The notes: a model not told the origin generated them from the sequence alone. Positions 24,968 through 36,505 are shown, counted from the stretch's first letter. The stretch: DNA of 64,000 bases from Ligustrum vulgare (GCA_963555705.1 OY743172.1:26907446-26971445), one strand, 5' to 3'. Translations and numbers: made by a program.

Positions 24968-25175
24968 TGATATGACATTTATTTATATTCAAATATATTA
25001 ATACAATGTAACACATTTACATAAATATCACATTTATTTATGTTCAAATATATTAATCCAATTTTTTTCATTTTCTACATAACACATTTACATAAATATC
25101 ACATTATTTATGTTTAAATATATTAATCTAATTTTTTCATTTTCAATGTAACACATTTACACATAGTACATTTAT
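24968..25175. repeat. A/T-rich tandem repeat, about 3 units
   Basis: Three diverged units of about 60-70 bp contain CATTTATTTATRTTCAAATATATTAAT, a poly-T/ATTTTC stretch and GTAACACATTTACATAAATAT. No coding. This separates the left GTCACA arm from the transposase upstream region. Confidence 0.7.
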
Positions 25176-25239
25176 TACAACTCTTACTAAATATGTAATA
25201 AATAATAAATTCTCCTACAAAAATATTTATCTTTTATTT

Positions 25240-25330
25240 ATTTTTATTTTTATTTTATATATAAAATTAGAAGTGAGGAGAGAGAGTCATTTTGGAGATA
25301 TAAAGATAAAGATATTCACCCCCTCCCCCC
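25240..25330 (+). mobile_element. Helitron-like 5' end, truncated
   Basis: The TATATATAAAATTAGAAGTGAGGAGAGAGAG stretch near 25253-25287, preceded by a T-rich run, closely matches the first bases of the Helitron at 13633 (TATATAAAAGTAGAAGTGATGAGAGAG). No matching CTAG-type 3' end with hairpin was found downstream, so it is probably a fragment. Confidence 0.4.
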
Positions 25331-25448
25331 CAAAAAAATCGAAAGCAAGTTCGGCCCAAAATGGTGAAATAGCTCGGCCCAAAACATGGAAATTGAAACC
25401 CATCCCAAACCGCTAACTCAATTATAATCATATGACTGAAAATAAGAT

Positions 25449-26424
25449 GGGAAAAATACACATCTCAGTCCATTATAATATGCCATATCATAAATAGAAA
25501 ACATTTCATATTTCAGGTCATATATATATATATATATATATGGAAACGACAATTCAAAAATTCATGTCGAAATCACGGAATCTGTTACACAAACTTACCA
25601 TATTACACAGGTCTCTTACAATTCCCAATTTTGATTTGATTCCTCATTTACTTGTCGCTGAAGTAATTACGAAAGACACAACCACTTCAATTGTCAGCGT
25701 AATCTTCCATTGTCGTCGACTGAAGAAATTACGGAGGTCACATAAAATCATCCGTAGGTATTAGCTGTCGGACGTTACATGGTCTCCGACAGGTTGATAG
25801 AAAGAAAGAAGATCAATTTATAGAGGTAATTTAATTATATTTGATAATGTAATGGTGACAGTATGTAATTTACGATAATTTCCTCGACAACGATGATATA
25901 ATTTGTGATGTACCATATGTGATCTCATACATCATTAATGTATATGATGTATTCTTGGAAATGAGTACGAATAAATTGAAATTAAGGATAATTCTTTTAA
26001 TAAATTTAGATTTAAGTTACTTGATAATGTGTTTCACCTAAACTCTTGACCTGATATTGTTTTCCAAGTCCAGATCCGGTCCACGTTGTCCTGAATCAAC
26101 ATATTAAAACTGCATGTGACCTTGTACAATTTGACCTGACGGTGTAATCTAATTCGCTTCTGTCATGATATTTGTGTTGAACTGTGGTTGTGTGACCTGG
26201 GATAATTAGCACGTGACCATGTGACCAAAGGTTTAATTGTTGTTTCGGAAGTGGCTGGTGTAGTAATTATATGAAACCTGAGCCATTTTAATTCTCCCAT
26301 TGACAAGCTACATATGTGAAGAAGTATTCAAAATGTGGAAGTAAAACTTTGTGACCTAATGAACTCATAATATTAGGATTGTTATGTATATGATTGACTA
26401 ATGTGTCCAACATAATGTGCATGC
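25449..26424 (+). promoter_or_regulatory. Transposase upstream region with TGTGACC sites
   Basis: This is a non-coding kilobase before the transposase ATG. It starts with GGGAAAAATACACA (candidate MULE terminus) and a (TA)n run at about 25518-25541. Between 26110 and 26245 it carries ATGTGACCT, GTGTGACCTGG, ACGTGACC and ATGTGACC. The extent and role are inferred; no TATA box is confidently placed. Confidence 0.4.
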
Positions 26425-28761
26425 ATGGGATACATCCACATTTGCATGTTGTATGGATCACATTCTGCATTGGTAATCGTGAATCAAGATTGTGATTATT
26501 CGAGATTGTTGGAAGCAGCTATGACAGAATTTGGATTTAACCGTAACAAGGTGGCAGTGTCAATGAGTTATGCATTGAATAGTGATATTCAACCGGTTAG
26601 AATTAAGAGTGACAACAATGTTATCTCTTATCTGTCATTGAAATGCATTGATAACGACCCTGCCAAGTACCCCATAATGATCAAAGTTACAAACGTGGAA
26701 AATGGGCGGAATAATGATGTTTTCCCTTTTATGGAGCCAATTGCAATGGGGCACAGGTTCAATGATGAACAATTTTCATTACATGAGATGGCTAACGAAA
26801 TATGTAATGCAACGGTGGAGCGATCGTGCGAGGTGGATGATAATCTGGTCACAATTGTGGTGAATTCTGATGCTAGAGAGGTTAAAGAGGGAAGGTTTTT
26901 TAAGAATAAAGAGACTCTAAAAATGAGCTTGGCATTTTATGCGATACAATATACGTTCGAAATCATGGTTGTTCGGTCGGACAAGAAGGAGTACGTTGTT
27001 AGGTGTTCGCATAGTCTCTGTAACTGGTTGTGTAGGTCATCTAGGTTGGGGAAGACAAACTTATTTCAAATTAGATACATGCATGGCGGACATACATGTA
27101 CATCAAATATAGTTTTGGAGTCACACAGGCAAGTGTCCGGCTCCGTTGTGTCCACTTGCATAAAGTACAAGTATAACTCCACAAGAGCTATATACACTCC
27201 AAATGACATATGCAACGATATGTTGCATACATATGGAGTTTCACTGAATTACGTAAAATCTTGGAGATCTAGAGAGAAGACATTGAAGATATTACGGGGG
27301 GACCCAAATGAATCATTTCAACAAGTGTCCAGTTTTTTGCATGTATTGGAAATTACAAATCCCGACTCCGTCACGGGGATGAAGATTGACAATCAAAATC
27401 AATTTGAGTACTGCTTTATGGCATTTGGTGCATCAATTCGTGGATGGATGAATTGTAGGCCAGTTGTTGTTGTTGATGGTACATATCTTAACGGACACTA
27501 TGGGGGTACTCTATTCACGGCATGTACTCAAGATGCCAACAATAGAATTTTTTTGCTTGCCTTTGGTATTGGGCATAATGAGAATGAAAAATCTTGGGGA
27601 TGGTTCTTTGAACAGTTTAAGAGGGCGTACGGAAGTAGGGAAGGGTTGTGTTTTGTGTCAGATCGGCATGAAAGTATCAGGAATGCTATTGAAAAGATCT
27701 ACCCTGGAACATGTCATGGTATATGTTCTTATCACCTCTTGCAGAACCTGAAGAGACATTATGGAAAATCAGGTCACAATATCAGACAAACTTTTAATTC
27801 GACAGTTCGCACATACACCCTAGCAGAGTTTGAGTATCACATGCTCCACCTGGACTCAATTAGTGGATACATAATGGGTTATTTGGTAAGTCCATAAACA
27901 TTGAACAAATATTTGAACATGATCATGTCACAAGAGTATTGCACTGATGTTGTTTTATTTGTGTTATTTATTTAGTAGGACGTAGGATATGAAAGGTGGT
28001 CACGATACCACATGCCGGCGAACAGATTTTCGACAATGACGTTGAACATTGTAGAGTCGGTTAATGCAGTGACAAAATCAGCTAAGAACTATCCTATTGT
28101 GGCATTATTAGAATCTTTGAGGCAAACAGTACAGAATTGGTTCTGCAAGAATAGGGACATTGCACATGGAACTTTCACAAAGCTATCGAACAAGTACGAG
28201 AAGTTAATGAGGGAATGCAGCGCAGGAGTGCGGCGTTTAAAGGTATGCAATAAAAATTTGACCATTTGCGTGGCTTTGATAATTTCAAAAGTTATGTGAA
28301 ATCTGAGTAATGATAACTTGATGCAGGTATCGTCAACAAATCATACACTATTTTCTGTTAGTTATGAAAGCTCATCGTTTGTTGTTGACATAGAACAAAG
28401 GACATGTACATGTAGGATGTTTCAAGTTGACATATTACCGTGTCCACATGCGCTAGTTGTTATTGCTTATACGAAAAGGGATCCTTACGAATATTGTTCG
28501 TACTATTACACAACTGTTGCATATAAGGCTGCATATCAGGAATCTATCTTTCCGGTTGGTAATCCGAATGAATGGAAAGTTCCATATGAATTACAAGAAA
28601 TTGTAGTATTACCTCCAAACCAAAAAAGAAGCTCGGGAAGACCAGCTGAGAAGAGAAAAAGATCAGTGTTGGAAAAGAGGCAATCAATGAAGTGTGGGCG
28701 TTGTGGAATCAAAGGTCACAATAGGCGTTCTTGCACAAGCTTTGCTCCCATCAGTAAATGA
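26425..28761 (+). CDS. MULE (MuDR-type) transposase, 3 exons
   Basis: Exons are 26425-27885, 27979-28242 and 28327-28761 (introns GTAAGT...TTTAGTAG and GTATGC...GATGCAG, both phase 0), joining into an open frame of about 719 residues. Order: a PB1-like N-terminus (about 10-75); the MuDR DNA-binding domain (157-227: GRFFKNKETLKMSLAFYAI, then CSHSLCNWLCR...YMHGGHTC, a WRKY/GCM1-like zinc fold); the RNase-H-like DDE core (about 346-446) with D351 (VVVDGTYL), D413 (FVSDRHESI), the C2H motif at C434/H437 and a candidate Glu at 468-470; a SWIM zinc finger (C602, C604, C614, H616); and a C-terminal knuckle CGRCGIKGHNRRSC. It would cut and join MULE ends in the nucleus. All expected residues are present, so it may be active. 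An upstream start cannot be excluded. Confidence 0.93.
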
Positions 28762-28879
28762 ATTGATACCTTCATAGTTTTAGAATATGTAATTCCCACT
28801 TGTGGATGTAATTGCAGGATTATTAATTTTTTCATTGGTTTTACAATGAGTTACATAATGAACTTGTTACGTGATTTGA

Positions 28880-29629
28880 GTACTATGTGACATGGCGTCA
28901 ATTACATGTGACCCAGTGTTCATAACAAGTGACCTAGTGTGAATAACATGTAACCTAATGTGAATAACATGTGACCTGGTATGGAGCACACGTGGCCTCG
29001 AATAAGTAATATATACCCTGCTGTAAGAACAATGTTGCGTTGTATGAATATCAGGTGACATGTTATGAGTAATAATTACCAATTTTGTTATTGACTTGTT
29101 AGGTGATTTGAGTACTACGTGATCTGGCGTGAACAACATGTGACCTATTCTTAACAACATGTGTCCTAGGCTTAGTAACATGTGACCTAGTCTTAACAAC
29201 ATGTGACCTAGTCTGAATAACGTGTGATCTCTTCTTAACAACATGTGACCTAGTCTTAGCAACACGTGACCTAGTTTTAACATGTGACCTAGTCATAATA
29301 ACATGTGGAGTTGTATGAATGTCAGGCGACATGGTATAAGTACAATGTGACCTGAAATGATCCACATGTGACCACGCACAAGTAACATGTAGTCCTGAAT
29401 TAAAGTCATGTGACCTATCGTACAAACATTGATGATTTGTAGGAATTACTTGTGACTAGGTATGAATAACGTGTGACCTGGTATGAAAATAATGTGACCT
29501 GAAAAATATTAGAAGTGACCAAGTACGACTACCATGTGACATGGTATGCATGATGTGTGACCTGGTATGACTCATATGTAACATGTTCTACAAACCCTGT
29601 TCTTTGTACTAATAACACTTAACCTGGTA
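28880..29629 (-). repeat. TGTGACCT array between convergent MULE genes
   Basis: Units of about 21 bp (AACATGTGACCTAGTCTTAAC type) are repeated with variants. By eye there are at least fifteen GTGACC words. A higher-order repeat starts at about 28870 and 29099 (GTGATTTGAGTACTAYGTGA). It lies just 3' of the transposase stop and is cut at 29634 by a SIRE-like element, resuming at 32557. Because 21 is a multiple of three, the minus strand shows open frames with a 7-residue repeat; these are by-products. Confidence 0.9.
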
Positions 29630-31693
29630 TTAATTGTTAGCCCAAGAGTAAACTAACCAAGAGGGGGGTGAATTGGTTTATAAAAAATTTTCGATAAATA
29701 ATCTCAAACTTAAAAACCAATGGGTACAAGTATGAGCACTTAGTGTTACAAGTAACTAAACTATCAATGTAGTGTGCTATATATGTGTAAACTTAATTGA
29801 TAAGGCAAGTATAGCACTTAGATATAGTGTTGCACAATATAAATTGATAGAATAGAGTAAGTGCAATGTAAGTAAGTAAAAGGGATAAGAGAGTGCAAAC
29901 GCGATTTATGGAGGTTCAATCAACCAACGTGATCTACGTCCCCCGTTACCGAGCTCTCCGTCACGAGCAAGGCCAAATCCACTATATTGGTAACTTACAA
30001 CAAGGAGTACCAAATCCTTAGGCGACTTACAACAAGGAGCGCCTATCCTTTACAATCGAGTTTTCACAAGGCTCTCGAACCAACAATCGAGTTTTCACAA
30101 GGCTCTCGAAACCACAAGATATAATGAATTGAATTCACAATTGAAATAACTCTCTTGACAAATGATATACTCAAATTAAGTACCAAGAGAGTTAGGCTAA
30201 CACTTCAATAGATAGCAATGAATTAAGCTCGAGTGTTAGAGAAAAACTTTGATGCAAATGATAATGAAAAGTCCAATGCAATCAAACAAAGTTTTTCAAA
30301 TAATCTCTTGTTAAAATGTTGAATCAAATTAAGTACCAAGAGATGCCACACTTGAATAATTAACAATGAGTTAAGCTCAAAGTGTTTATGCAATGGAACT
30401 TTGATGAATCAAATGATAATGAAAAATGTAGCACAAATAATCAAAGTTCCTTAATTGGAATTTCTCTCTTTTGAAAGATTAAAACAAGTTTAGAACAAAG
30501 AGAGACTTACACTTCAATTCCAATATAATGTGAAGATGTTGAAGAAGTTTAAACAATATAAAACCAATAATCTTCACAAAACTTTCTTCCAAAATCTTTG
30601 ATGATTTGATAAAACAAAGTTTAGATCAATCAAAGTTTTGTAATAAAAATAGATGAATATAAACCAAGTAAGAACAATGAATTTTCACAAGAAAGTTTGT
30701 ATAAAATCTTTTCTATTTTTTTTTTTTTTTTTTGAGTTTGAATGCAAATGTGATGGCTATTTATAGATGAAGAAATTTCAAGTTCAGCCAGTTTCGGTCG
30801 ACCGGTTCTGGATTTTCGGTCGACCGAATCATTAATATAGTCGTTACACATTTTAGCCGTTGAACTTTCGGTTGATCAAATATTTCGGTCGACCAGACTT
30901 TCGGTCGATCAAATATACTTTCGGTCGGTTTCGGTCGTACAGTTGGTCAGCCGAAAGTGACTGCAGCCACCCTTCTTTTTATTCTGCAGAGTTTCGGTCG
31001 ACCAACATACTTTCGGTCGACCGAAAGTGGCTGAAATAAGGGATTTTCTTTTATTTTCAAAATTTTCATACACAATCCCTAAATGACTTGAAATCATCTT
31101 CTGCTCTTCATAAAACTCTTGTACTACATTATTTTGATCACTTTTTTTTTTTTTTTTGATTAAAAGAGTGATATGATTGTTGATCAAAATTGTTTTGATA
31201 TTTTTTAACTCATCCACACATGATCCACCTATTCAATAAGTTGAAAATACTTTGATACTTCGAAAATTTACATTGTTATACCCTTTAACTCATTTCATGC
31301 TAAAAATGCTTTACTAAGGGGGAATGCTTCACTAAGGGGGAATGCTGCTAAGGGGGAATTCGATTACAATCAAGATATTCCACATGTGCCCCATTATTAT
31401 GCTTATCACACCTATGCTCATGATTAAGGAATAGATGCCACCTTTTTGCTTATGTCAAAAGGGGGAAAATGTGGTGATGATTTGTTTTAGCTTGACTTTG
31501 GATAATCTATATGCATGAAAATGATTATATTATATGCTAGATTATACCTCATTGGTTTGTATAAGATAGGGGGAATATATGCTAAAATTGAACTTATCAA
31601 TTATTCTCATTTCCCTATACTTTGATTACATGCTTCAATTGCTTATATTATCATTACAAACCATCTTGTTTGTCATAATCAAAAAGGGGGAAA

Positions 31694-32067
31694 TTGTTGA
31701 CCTATGGTCAATTTGACCTTATTGTTTTGATCATAACAAACAAGAATTTATTGTGTTGCTAACAAGTGTGCTTCAAGTGTTTCATGTAATGATAAATATT
31801 CAAAACACTCAATGTTCAAATCGTCTCTCAAAGATATAAATCAAAATTATGTGATCGAGCACATGAGACGCAAAGAAGATCATGAAAGAATTGAAGATAT
31901 TCAAAGATCAAAATTGAGGTTAAAAAGCATGACATGAAGATCAAGAATTCAAGCATACAAGATTAGAGTTGATTTAACATATGTAAAGGTATAACACTCT
32001 CAATCTTTAGCGATGAAATTCAACGAGCTCGAAAATGATTTTTATGCATCAAGAAACTTATTTGAAA
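31694..32067 (+). repeat. Inverted repeat arm 1
   Basis: 374 bp, reverse-complementary with few mismatches to 32179-32551, separated by a 111-bp loop. It starts TGTTGACCTATGGTCAATTT and ends AACTTATTTGAAA. Confidence 0.9.
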
Positions 32068-32178
32068 ATTCATCAATTGCATAAAAATGATTTGTCAAAT
32101 CATAACATGAAATAGTTTTTGGAAAAATAAACTTTTTGACATAAAAATAAAAATTCCAAAAAATATACTTTCGGTCGA

Positions 32179-32551
32179 TTTCAAATAAGTTTCTTGATGC
32201 ATAAAAATCATTTTTGAACTCGTTGAATTTCATCGCTAAAGATTGAGAGTGTTATACCTTTACATATGTTAAATCGATTCTAATCTTGTATGCTTGAATT
32301 CTTGATCTTCATGTCATGCTTTTCAACCTCAATTTTGATCTTTGAATATCTTCAATTCTTTCATGATCTTCTTTGCGTCTCATGTGCTCGATCACATAAT
32401 TTTGATTTATATATTTGAGAGACGATTTGAACATTGAGTGTTTTGAATATTTATCATTACATGAAACACTTGAAGCACACTTGTTAGCAACACAATAAAT
32501 TCTTGTTTGTTATGATCAAAACAATAAGGTCAAATTGACCATAGGTCAACA
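32179..32551 (-). repeat. Inverted repeat arm 2
   Basis: Partner of 31694-32067. Transcribed from either strand, the pair would fold into a hairpin of roughly 370 bp, a potential source of small RNAs against this LTR family. Confidence 0.9.
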
Positions 32552-32556
32552 TTAAT

Positions 32557-32680
32557 AACATGTGACCTAATACGATTACTATGTGACCTGGTATGAATAA
32601 CATGGAACATGAAATATGATGTAATTTTGAACATGACGCATTAAGCATAATGAATCATACTGAAAACATAGCGAAAATGT
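32557..32680 (-). repeat. TGTGACCT array, resumed after SIRE-like insertion
   Basis: AACATGTGACCTAATACG and CTATGTGACCTGGTATG continue the array of 28880-29629. Joining across the TTAAT duplication restores one uninterrupted array between the two MULE genes. Confidence 0.8.
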
Positions 32681-32820
32681 ACATGACCCAAAAAGGTAAT
32701 GAACAAAATATAACTAAAATGCATCAAGTGTAATTACATCACATTGCATCTGTTAATTTGAAAAAGGAAAAAAATTGATGCCTATATATACGATGTTGCA
32801 CCAATTGATTAAACAGAAAA

Positions 32821-33589
32821 TCAGTCGTCCGCGATGACAATGCTGTCTCCTCTCCTTGTAGGACGTGATGAGTTAATTTTTACTCGTCTGTGCTTGTAAA
32901 GTGTTGCAGCTACGTCCATCCGTGCACGTGTAGCGTCAAAATCCTTTGACATTGACTTGATTTTGTTATGTAACACATACTGCGCATACTTAATCACAAA
33001 TATGCTACAATCGTGCCTAAATAAAAACAAATAGACATGTGTTATCAATAGAGATCTATATAGAGATTTACAGCATCTGCAATGTAACATCATGTCCATA
33101 CCCATTTTGCTGCTGAGGGATGTCATGTGCCATAGATGTTTCCAACCACAAAAGATCCTTGTGAAGCAGGTCGGATGCACTGCTCCAAATGCCAATGTGT
33201 TTCATCAATTCAAGGATGAGCTTTAGGAAAGGTTGAATCCCTTCATACACCATGTTCGGCCTACAGGTTCTAGAGCATGAATTAAGTATCAATACCGAAT
33301 GCTTCCTTATATTGAGCTTTGCGAGCATCCAGTGTGCACGGTTGGTGGGCAAGATCGACAGTAGCACAAAGTCAACGTCATTCCATGGAGCATTCATGTC
33401 CAATCTTTCACCTCTCATAAAGTCAGTCAGGTAAGGCTTGGACAATAAGGTGGATGAGTCTTTTAGAAAAAGTGGGTACAAATCCTTGATCAATGCCTGG
33501 AAAGTCGAGTCAGTTGTCGTGAATCTACGCTTTATGTTTGGACCATGTCGTGCTGCCTGGTGAATGTAATAGAAACACGCGTCCATGTG
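32821..33589 (-). pseudogene. Ulp1 C48 protease catalytic exons
   Basis: Exon 33589-33102 begins HMDACFYYIHQAARHG and contains DVDFVLLSILPTNRAHWMLA with the catalytic His of the HW motif, then VLILNSC where most family members have Asp (VYDS). It ends DIPQQQNG with the oxyanion Gln. The intron 33101-33017 (GT...AG) joins it in frame to 33016-32821, GHDCSIFVIKYAQYV, which supplies the nucleophile Cys in the QQxNGxDC motif. A basic tail (KHRRVKINSSRPTRRG) ends at TGA 32821. The Asp-to-Asn change in the triad is unusual and may reduce activity. The domain itself has an open frame; the disabling stop lies one exon upstream. Confidence 0.88.
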
Positions 33590-33714
33590 CTGTATCAGAG
33601 AAACAATGCACATCTTGTAATGGAATCAAAGTGTCTTACTAAGTTTTGTTCACTTGCAATGATTGATTTTTGACGCGAGAAAATGAAACTGTGTAACGGT
33701 GCAAAGATACTAAC

Positions 33715-34140
33715 CTTGCTATAAAGCGATCATTCTGGATCTATAAGTGCATGCCACCACATTTTGTATCCAACAGGGATTGGTCCAAACTGAAAAGGTG
33801 GAGAGATCTCATCATCTTCATCGTTGAATTTCTTCCTACAAAGCCAATGAAGTGAAGATATGGTCACAAGATCTGTCTTATATGGTTAAAAAACTGGATC
33901 TAGTACTTTACAATTTATGTCTTACTTGGTCTTTGGTTTGTAGCCTCTATTGAACCAATTCTTGAATGCCATGATGCCTGCATCATCCGCGTTCTGGTCA
34001 CATTTCTCAAAGACAATTACAGTTGCAGATTGCTTGTTGTGTTTTCCTTGCCCAGCGAAAAATGGAGATTGCAATGCTCTAGTTGGTCTTGTTGCCCTCT
34101 TAATTGGAAGCCCTGACGTTGGAGCACTTGTGGGTGTTAT
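33715..34140 (-). pseudogene. Ulp1-gene linker exons with premature stop
   Basis: Exon 34140-33926 (ITPTSAPTSGLPIKRATRP...FKNWFNRGYKPKT) joins by GTAAGA...GTAG to 33835-33715 (KKFNDEDDEISPPFQFGPIPVGYKMWWHALIDPE, stop, SLYSK). The FG-x-x-x...WWHALIDP part is typical of the segment just before Ulp1 domains. The TGA sits where TGG (Trp) would fit, one G-to-A change away. The next exon starts HMDAC in the right phase, so the splice structure is otherwise intact. Confidence 0.75.
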
Positions 34141-34153
34141 CTGAAATGGGATG

Positions 34154-36465
34154 TGTTCGCTACAAACACACCGCAAGTGCACGAGTCGCATACAAGTGAT
34201 AGTGGACTAATTGAGTCCGGTTTATCGATCCCACAAGGATTGTCTATTTCAACTACACTTTACTATAATTAATTTTAACAAGAAACACACACAATAAAAG
34301 TTTGTTTGGGGAAAGTTTTCGTACTAAAATTAAAGTTGCAATTATAAATAAATAACTAGAAAAATAGTGATGAAAAGATGATAAAGGAGTGTTGGGATTC
34401 TTGATTCCACTTGACCATTACCTAATTGAATTATCAACAAGCACATAGAAACGCAATTCATTAATCATGTTAGACCCGATTTTCCAAGCTTAGCCAATTA
34501 CCTCTCTCGAGTGAAATCAACCCTAATTAGTGGCATTAACCTACTATATCTCTATGTCGATTAAAAACACACCAATTGCATTAAACCTTTGTGAAAATAG
34601 CTCAATGGATCATCTAGGGTTTTAGGTATATCTCTATCCTAAACAAGAACCTAGAGCAAATATTGTATTGATCTAGAATACACAACAATTTCTCAATAAT
34701 TGCACATCCCATGAAACCTAAGCATAAATGTGGCCACAATAAATGCTAGTCAATAAATACAACAATAAATGCACAAGATAATAAAAAGCTTAAATTCTTA
34801 ATACAAGCATTAAAATCAATCAAGTTAGGTCAAGCTTCATCAATAATCCCAACACTTTAAATTTAGCTAAACATGCGTTCGAAAATTAAAAATAACATGA
34901 AGCAGTAAAATAAAACCCGGAATTAGAAGGTTGTTGAAATTTGCATCAAGGTCCTCCAACTATCAAACTATGTGCAAATCAGTCCCTGAACTTTAGTTTG
35001 AATCATCCTGCAGTGAGCCCCAACTAGAACCAGATTCCTTCCATTCCAATTCCAGCCATGGCAGCAGGCACCAGCATCAAACCAGCAATTCAGCAAATCC
35101 AGCAAATCAGCACCAGCAGCACAGAAATTCAGCAATTCAGCAACAATGTCATCTTCAACCAGCAGCAGCAGGCTATCTGGAATCAGCAACAGCAGCCTTC
35201 AGTCCCCACAGCAGCATTCCAGCAGTGTTAAGCAGTTCCAGTTGCACCAGCATCAGCAGCGTCCTCAGCAATGTTGGTTATCAGCAGCAACATTTGTTCA
35301 CCAGCAATACAGGCAGCCTGTTTCTGTCTCGCTCTAGCAGCTCTCCTCCAGCAATATGGGTTCCAGCAGCCTTCACCAGCAGTGTGCCAGCTTCTCAGCA
35401 ACTGCACTCCTACGCAGCAGCAGCAATTCGTTTCAGCGGCAGGCTGTCCCAGCAGCAGCGTCTCCCTTGCAGTCCAGCAGTATTAGCGTCTTGCAGTCCA
35501 GCCCCTCTTAGCAGAACCAACAACCACTACTGCCACCAGCAAGCTAGCAGCCTAATGCTGATCTCCTTCTTCCGGTTCCTCCAGTAACTCACTTTCCTCC
35601 CCCTGTTGGCAGCAGTCTCCAGCTTCAGCAATAGCAGTCTCCTTGCATTTACAGTAGCCAGTAACAATTTAGCTGCTGTCACCAGCCTTGCGTCTGGTTT
35701 TTTTCCTAATAAATAAACCCAGCAACTGGACAATAATTCCCACTGCTGCTGTCACCAGCAGTGCACCTCCCTTCTTCCTTCTATCAATCTGTTTATGTAC
35801 CAATCTATCTACCAAATAAAACCAGTAACTAGGCTGCTGTCACCAGCCCAATTTCCCACCGGTTTCTCCCTTGGCTGCCTTTCAATCACCGGTGGTTATC
35901 AATAGCCACTGTCACCAGCTACTGAACTTCACCCCCGGTTTCACTCTACAGTCCTTCTTCTTCCTCTCTGGTCGTTTTCAGTTGCTCCTGTCACCAGCAA
36001 CCTTCTCAGCACCTTAATGTTACCAGCTTGCAGTCACCAGCAGAGTCCTCAATGCAGCAACAGAACTTCAACAAACCAGTAAGAATTTCTTCTACTCCAG
36101 CCTCTGGTTTACTTCGCAGGCTAGCAGCAAGAGCAGCTCCGGTGGTCACAATTGATGCTGTCACCAGCAATTGCATTCAACCCCTCGGTTTCTCTCCCTC
36201 CTTCTCCTCTGCTGCTTGTATGTATATATGTAAAATGTATCCTCCTATCAGCCTGCAGCACCTCCCACGTTCTGCCCATCCAACTTTCTTCAGCCCATAT
36301 TTATTTTCTCACTTTCCACCAGCCACCATGCCTTGTTCCCCATCATGCTTCCCCATGTTTCCAGCTTTTGTGTCTTCTCCCCATGTTTCCAGCTTTTGTG
36401 TCTTCTCCCCATGTTTCCAGCTTTCTTTTGTTTACTTTCCCCTACTCTCCTGTTTTGTGTGTGTA

Positions 36466-36505
<40 letters not shown>

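Larger units (their letters stand above)
29635..32551 (-). mobile_element. SIRE-like (Ty1/copia) LTR with internal inverted segment, TSD TTAAT
   Basis: It begins TGTTAGCCCAAG and ends GGTCAACA, with TTAAT at 29630-29634 and 32552-32556. On the minus strand it starts TGTTGACCTATGG and ends CTTGGGCTAACA, as one LTR would. About 31.25-32.07 kb, however, is in the opposite orientation. It carries three CTAAGGGGGAATGC units, a polypurine tract (AAAAAGGGGGAAAT, about 31680-31693), and a second LTR start in plus orientation at 31694. This looks like an LTR that received an inverted copy of the element's own 3' end. No gag/pol is present. The lineage is inferred from the GGGGGAA-rich 3' region. Confidence 0.75.

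Noticed and set aside
28867..29425. Minus-strand frames with a 7-residue repeat
   Set aside because: A direct consequence of the 21-bp TGTGACCT units; no independent coding evidence.
28880..29629. Resemblance of the regular repeats to a CRISPR array
   Set aside because: Plant nuclear context, repeats vary internally, the 'spacers' are themselves repetitive, and no cas genes are present.
32042..32233. 63-residue frame in the SIRE-like element
   Set aside because: Spans the loop of the inverted repeat; no conserved domain.
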